A DNA stretch of 64,000 nucleotides from Pseudomonas sp. CHM02. GTDB lineage: Bacteria; Pseudomonadota; Gammaproteobacteria; Pseudomonadales; Pseudomonadaceae. Made by a program: the position numbers and the translations under genes. Below are positions 41,692 to 51,100 of the stretch, one piece after another. The stretch is taken from the NCBI RefSeq assembly GCF_000612585.1, contig NZ_JFCA01000032.1:31111-95110 (forward strand). The letters run 5' to 3'. The notes under the pieces were generated by a model. The model did no database searches, was not told the origin of the DNA, and saw only the letters and a program-made list of their open reading frames with translations. Positions within the stretch are counted from its first letter, which is position 1. The number at the start of each line of letters is the position of its first letter.

Positions 41692-42717
41692 ATGGATTTT
41701 TTGGCCGAATACGCGAGCTTTCTGGCGAAGACCGTCACCCTGGTGGTCGCTATTCTGGTGGTACTGGTCAGCTTTGCCGCGCTGCGCAGCAAGGGCCGTC
41801 GCAAATCCGCCGGCCAATTGCAGGTCAGCAAACTGAATGATTTCTACAAGGGCCTGCGTGAGCGCCTGGAGTCGAGCCTGCTCGACAAGGACCAGCTCAA
41901 GGCCCTGCGCAAGTCCGAAGGCAAGGCCGAAAAGAAGAAGGGCAAGCAGAAAGCCGAGGCCAAGCCACGTGTGTTCGTGCTGGATTTCGACGGCGATATC
42001 AAGGCCTCCGCCACCGAGAGCCTGCGTCATGAAATCACCGCGTTGTTGAGCCTGGCCACGCCCAAGGATGAAGTGGTGTTGCGCCTGGAAAGCGGCGGCG
42101 GCATGGTCCACAGCTATGGCCTGGCCTCGTCGCAACTGGCGCGTATCCGTCAGGCGGGCGTGCCATTGACCGTGTGCATCGACAAGGTCGCGGCCAGCGG
42201 CGGCTACATGATGGCGTGCATTGGCGAGAAGATCATCAGTGCCCCGTTTGCCATCCTCGGCTCCATTGGCGTGGTGGCGCAGTTGCCCAACGTCAACCGC
42301 CTGCTGAAGAAGCACGATATCGACTTCGAAGTGCTCACGGCCGGTGAATACAAACGCACCCTCACGGTGTTTGGCGAAAACACCGAGAAAGGCCGCGAGA
42401 AGTTCCAGGAAGACCTGGACATCACCCATCAACTGTTCAAGAACTTCGTGTCGCGCTACCGTCCGCAGCTGGCGATTGACGATGTGGCGACCGGAGAAGT
42501 GTGGCTGGGTGTTGCAGCCCTCGACAAGCAATTGGTCGATGAGCTGCAAACCAGTGACGAATACCTGGCGACCAAGGCCAAGACCGCCGAGGTGTTCCAC
42601 CTGCACTATGCCGAGCGCAAGAGCTTGCAGGAGCGCGTAGGCCTGGCAGCCAGCGGTTCGGTGGACCGCGTGCTGCTGACCTGGTGGAGCCGCCTGACCC
42701 AGCAACGCTTCTGGTAA
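41692..42717 (+). CDS. sohB: SohB-type inner-membrane signal peptide peptidase
   Basis: 341 residues: N-terminal membrane helix (SFLAKTVTLVVAILVVLVSF), a Lys-rich linker (KKKGKQKAEAKP), and a peptidase S49 domain. The catalytic pair is visible as Ser in VAASGGYMMA and Lys in GEYKRTLT. AAGGAG precedes the ATG. It acts on the periplasmic side, probably degrading membrane-bound signal peptides or misfolded proteins. Confidence 0.92.
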   Translation: MDFLAEYASFLAKTVTLVVAILVVLVSFAALRSKGRRKSAGQLQVSKLNDFYKGLRERLESSLLDKDQLKALRKSEGKAEKKKGKQKAEAKPRVFVLDFDGDIKASATESLRHEITALLSLATPKDEVVLRLESGGGMVHSYGLASSQLARIRQAGVPLTVCIDKVAASGGYMMACIGEKIISAPFAILGSIGVVAQLPNVNRLLKKHDIDFEVLTAGEYKRTLTVFGENTEKGREKFQEDLDITHQLFKNFVSRYRPQLAIDDVATGEVWLGVAALDKQLVDELQTSDEYLATKAKTAEVFHLHYAERKSLQERVGLAASGSVDRVLLTWWSRLTQQRFW

Positions 42718-42743
42718 CCCAACCTCCAGAAGGTAGACGATCT

Positions 42744-42770
42744 CCTGTGGGAGCGGGCTTGCCCGCTCAC
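42744..42770. repeat. Single REP palindrome, variant unit
   Basis: GGGAGCGGGCTTGCCCGCTC forms a hairpin between the convergent sohB and MFS genes. The unit matches the variant GAGCGGGCTTG class also seen at the right end of the window. Confidence 0.75.
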
Positions 42771-42772
42771 AT

Positions 42773-44308
42773 TTAGTTCTGTGACCGCAGGGGGCGTTGT
42801 TGTGGTGCTGAGGGTATCGGGTTACGCATCAACGTACCCACCACCAACGCCCCGAGTAATCCCAACAACCCCGCCACCCACAACACACCGCTGAACCCAC
42901 CCACAAACGCCTGCCGTGCCAGCGGCTGCACCAACGCCCGTGCCGATTCCGGCAACAAGCCCATCGCCGCCGGCATATCACCTGCAACTACGCGTGATGC
43001 AATCCCCGCCACCTGCGCCTGCCACGCGGTGTCGATACTCGCGCTCAGCAACTGCTCGCTATGGCTGCTCAACAAGGCGCCATACACACCAATCGCCAGC
43101 ATGATCGCGCTGAAACGCATCGTCGTGCTCATGCCCGAGGCCATGCCCGCACGGTCACGTGGCACGCAGGCCATGATGTTTTTCTGGGTGTCTCCATTGA
43201 GCAGGCCGGCGCCCGCACCGGTGACGGCAATCGCCAGGGCAAAGGGCAGGTAGCCGCCGACATTGACCGCCCAGGCGCTCAAGAGATTGCCGCAGCCTAC
43301 GAGGGTCAAGCCGGTCGCCATCATGGTTGCGGGCGCGAAACGTCCGGCCAACCGCGCGCCGATGCGCGGGCAGATCAGCATGGTCAGCGCAAACGGCAAC
43401 ATGCCCAGGCCCGAGGCAATCGCGGAGAAGCCCAGGCCGTTCTGCAGGTAGAACGGCAACAGCGTCATCATCACCTGAGCGCAACCGGCGTAGGCAAACA
43501 TCCCCAGCAAGGCCCCGATAAAGCGTGGGTGACGGAACAGTTGCAGGTCGACCATGGGCCGCTGCTGCACACGTTCGACGAGGACAAAGACACCGAGCAA
43601 CACCGCTCCGCCGGTGAGACGGGCGTAGGTCAGCGGGCTGTCCCAGCCGATGCGATTGGCTTCGATCAAACCCCAGATCAGGCACAGCAGGGCGGCGCTG
43701 AAGGCCAGGCTGCCCCACGGGTCGAGGCGCGCGGACTGGGTATCGCGGGATTCCGGAATCGCGTGCAGTACCAGCGCCATCAGCCCCAGGCCCACCGGCA
43801 GGTTGAGATAGAAAATCCAGCGCCAGCCCAGGTACTCGGTGATCAGGCCGCCCAGGGTCGGCGCGGTGGTCATCGCCACACCCATGCACGCGCCCCAGAA
43901 GGCCCAGGCTTTTGCACGCTCCACGTCGTCGTGGAAGGTGTGGCCGATGGACGCGAGCGCCGAGGTCAATAGCAATGCCGCACCGACGCCTTTGACGGCG
44001 CGAGCAATGTCCAGGAACAAGGCGCTGGGCGCGGCGCCGCAACCCAGGGACGCGAGGATGAAAATGCTCAGGCCCCATACCAGCGTCTTCTTGCGGCCGA
44101 AGCGATCGGCAATGCTGCCGGCGGGTAATAACAGTGCGGCAAAGGCCAGCATATAGGCGCTGACGACCCACTCGATATCGGCAAAGTTCGCCCCCAGGTC
44201 GCGGGCGATGCTGGGCAACGTCACGGCGACGATGTTGGTGTCGAGCACGATCAGCGAACAAACACCGGACGCCGTCAGCAGGGTGAGGCGTGGGCTGACC
44301 CGGCTCAT
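42773..44308 (-). CDS. MFS drug-type exporter (DHA2-like)
   Basis: About 511 residues from ATG 44308, with many hydrophobic helices (14-helix type), motif A ADRFGRKKTLVWG and the LDTNIVAVTLPSIARDLG start of EmrB/QacA-type transporters. It is divergent from a LysR gene, its likely regulator. The frame extends six codons upstream without support. Substrate unknown. Confidence 0.85.
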   Translation of the reverse strand: MSRVSPRLTLLTASGVCSLIVLDTNIVAVTLPSIARDLGANFADIEWVVSAYMLAFAALLLPAGSIADRFGRKKTLVWGLSIFILASLGCGAAPSALFLDIARAVKGVGAALLLTSALASIGHTFHDDVERAKAWAFWGACMGVAMTTAPTLGGLITEYLGWRWIFYLNLPVGLGLMALVLHAIPESRDTQSARLDPWGSLAFSAALLCLIWGLIEANRIGWDSPLTYARLTGGAVLLGVFVLVERVQQRPMVDLQLFRHPRFIGALLGMFAYAGCAQVMMTLLPFYLQNGLGFSAIASGLGMLPFALTMLICPRIGARLAGRFAPATMMATGLTLVGCGNLLSAWAVNVGGYLPFALAIAVTGAGAGLLNGDTQKNIMACVPRDRAGMASGMSTTMRFSAIMLAIGVYGALLSSHSEQLLSASIDTAWQAQVAGIASRVVAGDMPAAMGLLPESARALVQPLARQAFVGGFSGVLWVAGLLGLLGALVVGTLMRNPIPSAPQQRPLRSQN

Positions 44309-44458
44309 GGTTGAATTACCTTGCAAGCAATACGGAAAAGGCAGTTGACGGACATCGCAAGGGCTCTCTAGTGTTCAAGTACTGCGAGCTTATTCCCGGC
44401 GGGCAATGTCTTTGTTAGCCGGCGTGAAGCACTTCATTACCTTTGAGCTCATGCTGTT

Positions 44459-45355
44459 ATGGAAATCCGCCATTTTCGCTACTTCCTGGCCGTTGCCCGG
44501 CAGCGCAATTTCACGCGCGCCGCGGAGCAATTGGGCATTGCGCCACCGACGTTGAGCCGCCAGATCCAGGACATGGAGGCGATGTTGGGGGCGCGTTTGT
44601 TCGTCCGCCAGCAACGCGAAGTCAGCCTGACCGAAGCCGGTGCCGCCTTGCTGATCGAAGCCGAAGCCACCGTGCGCCAGTTCGAGTTCGCCCAGCGCAA
44701 TGCCCAGCGCGCCGGCCGTGGCGAGATCGGTCATATCGAATTGGGCTATGTCGCGTCGGCGGTGTATTCGGGCCTGTTGCAGCGGCAAATGCAGGCGTTC
44801 AGCCAGGCGTTTCCGGATGTGAGTGTGAATGTGCGCGAATGTGCGATGGCGACGTTGCCTGGTGCGGTGGCGGACGGGCGTGTCGATATCGGTTATATCC
44901 GCTCGCCCATGACCCTGCCGGAGGGTGTCGAGGCGGTGCGCCTGGACAGTGAAGGGTTTGTATTGGCGCTGCCGCAGGACTCCTGGCTGCTGGGGCTCAA
45001 GGCCATCGGTTGCGAGCACCTGCAAAACGAGACGTTCATCTTGCCGGAACAGATCAGCGGCACCTTGCATGTGGCGGCGCAAGGCGGCTATGCGCCGCGC
45101 CTGGGGCCGCAGCCTGGCGGATTGGTGGCGGTGGTGGCGCTGGTGTCACTCGGGCAGGGCGTGGCGGTGGTGCCGGCGTCAATGGTCGGGCATGTGAGTT
45201 TGCCAGGCGTGGTGTACCGCAGCATTCAGGGCAGTGACGCGTCGTCGTGGCTGTCGCTGATTCACCGGCGCTTCGAAAAAGCGCCGGCGGTGGCGCGGTA
45301 TATCCAGCAGGTCAAGCAGACAGTCGCGGCTGCACCGAATCGGCCAGGCGCGTAA
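44459..45355 (+). CDS. LysR family transcriptional regulator
   Basis: 298 residues; start MEIRHFRYFLAVARQRNFTR and helix-turn-helix AAEQLGIAPPTLSRQIQDME, then an inducer-binding domain. It diverges from the MFS exporter across 150 bases and likely controls it. Its 3' end overlaps the DhaL gene by about 44 bases. Confidence 0.9.
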   Translation: MEIRHFRYFLAVARQRNFTRAAEQLGIAPPTLSRQIQDMEAMLGARLFVRQQREVSLTEAGAALLIEAEATVRQFEFAQRNAQRAGRGEIGHIELGYVASAVYSGLLQRQMQAFSQAFPDVSVNVRECAMATLPGAVADGRVDIGYIRSPMTLPEGVEAVRLDSEGFVLALPQDSWLLGLKAIGCEHLQNETFILPEQISGTLHVAAQGGYAPRLGPQPGGLVAVVALVSLGQGVAVVPASMVGHVSLPGVVYRSIQGSDASSWLSLIHRRFEKAPAVARYIQQVKQTVAAAPNRPGA

Positions 45356-45959
45356 GGATCAGGCAGCACGACACGGCCCCGGCATCCAGCACGCCGAGGG
45401 AGCGTTCGCCCAGGCGACTGGCGCGGCCGATCTTCGCCACCAGGTCCTTGGTCGAGTCGCGGCCCTGTGATGCGGCGGCTTTCATCGCGTCCAGTGCGTC
45501 GCTGAAGACGGCCCCCGAGGCATGCGCCCGCTCGAACGCTTCGACGGCCGGGATCAAGGTGTCCATCAGGCATTTGTCGCCCACACCCGCTTCGGTAATG
45601 TCCTGCAACGAGGTCAAGCCGCCGCGCAGCAAATGCGCAAAGGTCGCCGCGTCGATGTCGTCGCTGTTGCGCACTTCATCGGCCATGCCGATGAACAGGC
45701 TGCCATACAACGGGCCCATGGAGCCGCCGATGCCTTCCATCAGGCTGAGGGTCAGCTCGTCGAGTGCTTCGGCCAGGGTCAGTTGGCGGCCTTCGATGGT
45801 GCGCCCGCAATGGGCGAAACCCTTGGCCATGTTGATGCCATGGTCGCCATCGCCAATGGCGCCGTCGACTTCGCTGAGGTATTCGCGGTTGGCCACGATC
45901 ACGCTGACCAGGTCGGCGACGATGGCGCTGCCGTCACGGGTGGAAAAATGCTGGCTCAT
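45312..45959 (-). CDS. dhaL: Dihydroxyacetone-kinase subunit L homologue
   Basis: 215 residues with the DhaL nucleotide-binding motif AIGDGDHGINMAKG and GIGGSMGPLYG. With DhaK it forms a two-subunit ketose kinase; there is no DhaM partner here, so ATP is the likely phosphate donor. The context with an alcohol dehydrogenase, RpiB-like isomerase and sugar ABC transporter suggests a substrate such as erythrulose rather than dihydroxyacetone. It starts seven bases after dhaK. Confidence 0.85.
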   Translation of the reverse strand: MSQHFSTRDGSAIVADLVSVIVANREYLSEVDGAIGDGDHGINMAKGFAHCGRTIEGRQLTLAEALDELTLSLMEGIGGSMGPLYGSLFIGMADEVRNSDDIDAATFAHLLRGGLTSLQDITEAGVGDKCLMDTLIPAVEAFERAHASGAVFSDALDAMKAAASQGRDSTKDLVAKIGRASRLGERSLGVLDAGAVSCCLILTRLADSVQPRLSA

Positions 45960-45966
45960 GGTTGGT

Positions 45967-46968
45967 TCACTCCGCCTGGGTCATGCCGATGGAGCGGCAG
46001 GGTTGGTCGATCAGGGTTTTCAACTCGGCGTCGAGGCCGAGCAAGGTCAGGGTCACGCCCATCATTTCCAGGGACGTGAAGTAGTTGCCGACATAGCAGC
46101 GGTGAATCTTCAAGCCTTTGGCCTTGAGCTGCTTTTCGACCTCGGCGTAGAAAATATACAACTCCATGACCGGCGTGGCGCCCAGGCCCGAGACCAGCAC
46201 CACCACGCTGTCGTCCTGGCTGAAGTCGCGGTCGGCAAGGATCGGCGCGAGCATGCGTTCGGCCATGGCGGCGGCCGGTTCGATCGGCACCACCTCGATA
46301 CCCGGTTCGCCATGATGGCCGATGCCCAGTTCCATCTGGCCGTCGGGGATCTGGAAGTTCGGCTTGCCCACCGCCGCAATGGTGCACGGCGTGAGGCCGA
46401 TACCAATCGAGCGGCAGTGGTCGACGGTTTTCTGCGCGACCCGGATCACGCCGTCCAGGTCATAGTGCCGGGCGGCAGCGGCGCCGCCGATCTTCCACAT
46501 GAAGATCTCCCCGGCCACGCCACGGCGCTTGGCAATTTCGGCCTTGGGCGCGGATGCCACGTCATCGTTGGCGACCACGGTGCGGATACGCATGTCTTTG
46601 CTGGCGGCCATTTTCATCGCCAGCTTCACGTTCATGTTGTCGCCGGCATAGTTGCCGTAGAGGCAGGCCACGCCGGCGCCCTGGTCAGCGGCGCGGAACG
46701 CGTCGAAAAAACTCTTGGCCGTGGGTGAGGAGAAGATCTCGCCGACGGCTACCGCATCCACCAGGCCTGGGCCGACATAACCGAGGAAGGCCGGTTCATG
46801 GCCCGAGCCGCCGCCGGTGACAATGCCGACGCTGCCTTGGGCCGAAGGCCTGGCCTTGACGATGACCCGTGGGTTGGCCTCGTATTGGCGCAGTTCGGGG
46901 TGCGCGACCAGAATACCGCGCAGCATGTCCTCGACCACTTGGTCCGGATCGTTGATGACTCGATTCAT
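45967..46968 (-). CDS. dhaK: Dihydroxyacetone-kinase subunit K homologue
   Basis: 333 residues with GGGSGHEPAFLGYVG and the covalent substrate-binding His region GIGHHGEPGIEVVP. The fold binds a short-chain ketose through a hemiaminal with His. Coupled to dhaL. In the sugar-alcohol cluster it would phosphorylate a ketotetrose made by one of the two dehydrogenases. Confidence 0.88.
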   Translation of the reverse strand: MNRVINDPDQVVEDMLRGILVAHPELRQYEANPRVIVKARPSAQGSVGIVTGGGSGHEPAFLGYVGPGLVDAVAVGEIFSSPTAKSFFDAFRAADQGAGVACLYGNYAGDNMNVKLAMKMAASKDMRIRTVVANDDVASAPKAEIAKRRGVAGEIFMWKIGGAAAARHYDLDGVIRVAQKTVDHCRSIGIGLTPCTIAAVGKPNFQIPDGQMELGIGHHGEPGIEVVPIEPAAAMAERMLAPILADRDFSQDDSVVVLVSGLGATPVMELYIFYAEVEKQLKAKGLKIHRCYVGNYFTSLEMMGVTLTLLGLDAELKTLIDQPCRSIGMTQAE

Positions 46969-47038
46969 AACGCGGTTTCCTGTGTTCTTGTTCTAGTGGG
47001 CAGCATGGATCAATGGCAGGGTGTGTGTCGCCTGTGGG

Positions 47039-48154
47039 TCAGGGTTCCAGGACGACCTTCAGCGACTTGTCGCCGCGCTCCATCACTGCGAACGCTTCCT
47101 TGAAGTCTGCCAGGGCAAACTTGTGGGTCACCACGTCGCGCATGTCGATCTTGCGGTTGCCGATGAAGTCGATGGCGCGCGGGTACATGTACGGGCCCAG
47201 GTGCGAGCCCAGCACGTCCAGCTCCTTGCGGTCGCCAATGATCGACCAGTCCACCGTGGCTTCGTCATTGAACACGCTGAACTCCACGAAACGCCCCAGC
47301 TTGCGCAGCATCGCCAGGCCCTGGTTCACCGCCTTGTGGTGCCCGGTGGCCTCGATGTAAATGTCGCAACCGTAGCCTTCGGTGATCTCGCGGATCTTCG
47401 CCAATACATCGACCTCGGCCGGGTTCCAGACCTCGTCGGCGCCCATGCGCAAGGCAAGGGCAGCGCGTTCGGGCTTCATGTCCAGCACGATAAGCTTTTT
47501 CGGGTTGCGCATGCGCACCGCACCGATGATCCCCAGGCCCAGGGTGCCGGCGCCTGCGACCACCACCACATCGTCGAAATCCACATTGGCGCGTTCCGCC
47601 GCGTGCAGCGAACACGCCAGCGGTTCGATCAGGATTGCTTCGTCCGGGGCGATGGAGTCCGGCACTTTGTGGATGATGCCCTCCTTGGTGAAGATCATGT
47701 ACTGGGCCATGGCGCCCTGTACATTGTTCTGGAAGCCATAGAGGTCATGCTTCTGGCACATCCAGTATTGGCCGTGGTTGCAGAAGCGACAGCCCCAGCA
47801 CGGCACGATCTGCTCGGAGATCACCCGGTCGCCGACGTTGACGCCACGTTTCTCCGCGCCTGGGCCCAGGGCAACCACACGGCAGACGAATTCGTGGCCG
47901 GGAATCATCGGCGGTTTCACATAGCGCGGTTGCTCGGCGTCACCCCAGAACGAGGGGGCGCCGCGATAGGTCTTGATATCGCCCATGCAGATGCCGCACA
48001 GCTCGACTTTGGTAAGGATCTCGTCGGGGCCGGGCGTGGGCACGTCGACGGTTTCCAGGCGGTAATCTTCGGGGCCATGACAGACCACGGCCTGCATGGT
48101 TTTCGGGATGACCGGGGACAGTTGTTCGGGTGTGCGTTCGGTGACGGTGGACAT
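47039..48154 (-). CDS. Zinc-dependent alcohol dehydrogenase, erythritol/L-threitol dehydrogenase-like
   Basis: 371 residues, MDR family: catalytic zinc region CGICMGDI and GHEFVCRVVALG, four structural-zinc cysteines in CWGCRFCNHGQYWMC, and the cofactor motif GAGTLGLGIIG. The sequence resembles the EltD-type tetritol dehydrogenases described in mycobacterial tetritol pathways. It lies directly before dhaK in the same transcription direction, supporting a polyol to ketose step. Substrate is inferred. Confidence 0.75.
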   Translation of the reverse strand: MSTVTERTPEQLSPVIPKTMQAVVCHGPEDYRLETVDVPTPGPDEILTKVELCGICMGDIKTYRGAPSFWGDAEQPRYVKPPMIPGHEFVCRVVALGPGAEKRGVNVGDRVISEQIVPCWGCRFCNHGQYWMCQKHDLYGFQNNVQGAMAQYMIFTKEGIIHKVPDSIAPDEAILIEPLACSLHAAERANVDFDDVVVVAGAGTLGLGIIGAVRMRNPKKLIVLDMKPERAALALRMGADEVWNPAEVDVLAKIREITEGYGCDIYIEATGHHKAVNQGLAMLRKLGRFVEFSVFNDEATVDWSIIGDRKELDVLGSHLGPYMYPRAIDFIGNRKIDMRDVVTHKFALADFKEAFAVMERGDKSLKVVLEP

Positions 48155-48180
48155 GACAAAACCTCACGACAAAAAATGAA

Positions 48181-48936
48181 TTACTGAATGCTGTAGCCGC
48201 CGTCGATCACCATGTTGGCGCCGGTGATCATCTGTGCCGCATCGCTGAGCAGGTACAACGCCAGCTCGGCGATTTCTTCCGGCTGGGCGAAACGGCCTGC
48301 CGGAATCTGCAATTTGGCCTTTTCACCCACTTCGCCGGCCCAGGCTTTCTTGCCCAGGGCTGTTTCGACGATGGTCGGGGAGATGGCGTTGACGGTGATC
48401 CGGGGTGCCCATTCCATGGCCAGCACCTTGGTCATGCCGACAATGGCGGCCTTGCTTGCGCAGTAGGCGACGTGCCGGTCCAGGCCAATCACGGCGGCCT
48501 GGGAGGCGAGGTTGACGATGCGTCCGCTGCCTTGGGCGAGCATGTGCCGGGCGCAGGCCTGGGCCACGAAGAAGCTGGCCTTGAGGTTGATGTCCAGGGT
48601 GGTGTCCCAGGCGCTTTCGCTGACATCGACGGCCTTGTCCAGCAGCACCACGCCGGCGCTGTTGATCAGGTAATCCAGGCGTTGGAAGTGTTCGAAAACC
48701 GTGTCGATGGTGTGTTGTATCTGGCCGATCTGGCCGAGGTCGACGGCTATGCCCAGATGCTCGGCACCGAGGCTGGCGGCCACTTCGACCACGGCGGGGT
48801 CGCGGTCGAGCAGGGCCACGCGGGCTCCGCGTTCGGCCAGCAGGCTGGCGCAGGCCAGGCCGATCCCGGCGGCGCCGCCGGTAATCAGCGCACAACGGCC
48901 GGTGAGGTCGAAGGCTTGGTTCCAGAATCCAGACAT
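48181..48936 (-). CDS. Short-chain dehydrogenase, possible threitol dehydrogenase
   Basis: 251 residues: cofactor motif TGGAAGIGLACA, NSAGVV, the catalytic Tyr-x3-Lys in YCASKAAIVG, and a normal SDR end with GANMVIDGGYS. GGAG precedes ATG 48936. DthD-type D-threitol dehydrogenases are also SDRs, so this may be a second polyol dehydrogenase of the pathway. It sits between the importer genes and the zinc dehydrogenase. Confidence 0.7.
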   Translation of the reverse strand: MSGFWNQAFDLTGRCALITGGAAGIGLACASLLAERGARVALLDRDPAVVEVAASLGAEHLGIAVDLGQIGQIQHTIDTVFEHFQRLDYLINSAGVVLLDKAVDVSESAWDTTLDINLKASFFVAQACARHMLAQGSGRIVNLASQAAVIGLDRHVAYCASKAAIVGMTKVLAMEWAPRITVNAISPTIVETALGKKAWAGEVGEKAKLQIPAGRFAQPEEIAELALYLLSDAAQMITGANMVIDGGYSIQ

Positions 48937-48969
48937 GAATGACTCCATTTTCAAAGGTGTTGAAGATCC

Positions 48970-49060
48970 AATGTGGGAGCTGGCTTGCCTGCGATGCAGG
49001 CACCTCGGTGTGTCAGTCGCAACCCGTTGATGCCATCGCAGGCAAGCCAGCTCCCACATT
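48970..49060. repeat. REP doublet inside the sugar-alcohol cluster
   Basis: Inverted units AATGTGGGAGCTGGCTTGCC and its complement lie at 48970-48997 and 49033-49060 within the gap between the binding-protein gene and the SDR gene. It could stabilise the upstream transporter message. Confidence 0.85.
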
Positions 49061-49071
49061 TTGATCGTGTA

Positions 49072-50079
49072 CTACTTGGAGCCGCTGACCTGTTTGTACA
49101 GCGCATCCGCATTCGCATTGGTCACCGGCACCCACGGCAGGATGTAGTTCTTCGCCGTGCCGTCACCCCATTTCACGTCCTTGGCATAACGCTCCCAGAT
49201 CACCGACTGCGGCTTGTAGTCCTTGCCGGCCAGTGCGCGCAACGCCACGTCCAGCGCGCCCTGGGACTGTGCCTGGGCGTCTTGCAGGAAGGTGGTGACT
49301 TCGTCTTTTTTCGCCGCCTGGATCGCGTCCGGCATGCCATCGATCGAGGTGACCGGTACGTCCTTGGAGGTCAGCCCGTGGGACTTCAAGGCCTGCACGG
49401 CGCCGAGGGCCATGTCGTCGTTCTGCGCGATCACGCCGTTGATGCCTTTGGGGTGGGCATTCAGCCAGTCTTCGGTGAGCGCCAGGGCCTGGGCGCGGTC
49501 CCAGTTGGCGGTCTTTTTCTCGATGATCTTGATGTCCGGGTGCTTGCCCAGCACTTCCAGCTCGCCTTTTTCCCGGTCGATCTGCGCCGACTGGCCAATC
49601 GGTCCCTGAATGATCACCACGTTGCCCTTGCCATTGAGCTTGTCGACCATGGCCTGGGCCTGCAGGCGGCCGCCTTCCACGTCATCGTTACCGACGTAAG
49701 GCACGGAAGCATCGGCTACTTTCGTATTGGAGGCGATGACCACCACGTCGTTGCCCATGGCGGCCTTGACGGTACCGACACCGGCCTTGGTGTCGATGGG
49801 CACGAACAGGATGGCGTCGTAGTGCTGGGTCACCATGTTTTCGATCTGGTTGTTCTGGGTCAGGGCGTCGTAGTTGCCGTCGAACACGGTCAACTGCACG
49901 GTGCCGTCCTTGACCGCCGGGTGTTCCTTGAGCTCGCGGACCCAGTTCTGCATGAACTGGCCCTTGAGGCCGTAGACGGCTGCGCCGACCTTGTAGGTCT
50001 TGCCATCGGCGGCCATTGCGATACTGCAGGCGAGCAGGGAGAGAGCCGCTGTGGCGGCCAAGGTGGTACCAAGTTTCAT
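49072..50079 (-). CDS. Ribose-type ABC transporter substrate-binding protein
   Basis: 335 residues: signal peptide ending SIAMAA and a periplasmic-binding fold of the RbsB/sugar class (FDGNYDALTQNNQIENMV; IASNTKVADASVPYVGNDD; GVIAQNDDMALGAVQAL; TSIDGMPDAI). It would bind the imported polyol in the periplasm and deliver it to the permease encoded just upstream. Substrate inferred from the downstream enzymes. Confidence 0.85.
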   Translation of the reverse strand: MKLGTTLAATAALSLLACSIAMAADGKTYKVGAAVYGLKGQFMQNWVRELKEHPAVKDGTVQLTVFDGNYDALTQNNQIENMVTQHYDAILFVPIDTKAGVGTVKAAMGNDVVVIASNTKVADASVPYVGNDDVEGGRLQAQAMVDKLNGKGNVVIIQGPIGQSAQIDREKGELEVLGKHPDIKIIEKKTANWDRAQALALTEDWLNAHPKGINGVIAQNDDMALGAVQALKSHGLTSKDVPVTSIDGMPDAIQAAKKDEVTTFLQDAQAQSQGALDVALRALAGKDYKPQSVIWERYAKDVKWGDGTAKNYILPWVPVTNANADALYKQVSGSK

Positions 50080-50113
50080 GAGTAGAACTCCGGTTATTGT
50101 TGTGGGTCGTTCT

Positions 50114-51100
50114 CTAGCGTTTTTTCTTGCGCCACACGTCGATCAGTACTGCGAACACGATGATCAGGCCCTTGGCGACCTGCTGGTAATAAGAGGACAC
50201 GCCGAGCAGGTTCAGCCCGTTGTTGATCACGCCGATCAACAGTGCGCCGAACAGCGTGCCGACAATGCTGCCGGTGCCGCCCGACAAGCTCGTACCGCCG
50301 ATCACCACGGCGGCAATCGCGTCCAGTTCGTAGGAAACCCCAGCCTGGGGCAGGGCGGAGGTGGTGCGGGCGGACAGCACCACGCCGGCCAGTCCGGCGA
50401 GCAGGCCCGAGACCACGTACACCGAAAACATCACCTTGCGCACGCCGATGCCTGAGGTGCGTGCGCTCTTTTCGTTGCCGCCCACCGCGTACACATAGCG
50501 GCCGTAAGTGGTGTAGCGCAGCACCATCCAGAAGATCAGCGCGACCACCGCGAAGATGATGATCGGCACGCCGATCGGGCCGATCTTGCCGATGCCCAGC
50601 GCCAGGTAGGCGTCGGGCAGGTCGGTGATCGGGCTGCCATCGTTGAGGATGAAGGTCATGCCCCGCGCAATGCTGAGCATGCCCAGGGTGGCCACGAACG
50701 GCGGGATCGACAGGTTGGCGACCATGAAACCGTTCACCACGCCGAGCATCGCACCGGCAAACATCCCGGCGCTGACCGCCGCGAGCAGGCCGTAACCCTG
50801 GGTGGCGACCATGGCGCTGCACAGCCCGGCAAAGGCTAGGATCGAGCCCACCGACAAGTCGATGCCCTTGGTCAGGATCACGTAGGTCATGCCCACCGCG
50901 AGGATGCCGTTGATGGAGGTCTGGCGCAGGATGTCCATCCAGTTGCGCCAGGTCATGAAGTACTCGCTGGAGAACGCCATCACCACGCACAGCAGGATGA
51001 ATACCAGCGGCAGGCCGAAACGGTCGAGGGACAGGCGCAGGCGATTGCGTGGCGTGGCAATAGGTGCGGCGGCGGGTGTAGACAGTGTTTTGGCATTCAT
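50114..51100 (-). CDS. Ribose-type ABC transporter permease (RbsC-like)
   Basis: 328 residues with about eight to ten hydrophobic helices and the BPD_transp_2 segment ATLGMLSIARGMTFI and VIGGTSLSGGTGSI. ATGA overlap with the ATPase gene and a 34-base gap to the binding protein show a three-gene operon. Confidence 0.88.
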   Translation of the reverse strand: MNAKTLSTPAAAPIATPRNRLRLSLDRFGLPLVFILLCVVMAFSSEYFMTWRNWMDILRQTSINGILAVGMTYVILTKGIDLSVGSILAFAGLCSAMVATQGYGLLAAVSAGMFAGAMLGVVNGFMVANLSIPPFVATLGMLSIARGMTFILNDGSPITDLPDAYLALGIGKIGPIGVPIIIFAVVALIFWMVLRYTTYGRYVYAVGGNEKSARTSGIGVRKVMFSVYVVSGLLAGLAGVVLSARTTSALPQAGVSYELDAIAAVVIGGTSLSGGTGSIVGTLFGALLIGVINNGLNLLGVSSYYQQVAKGLIIVFAVLIDVWRKKKR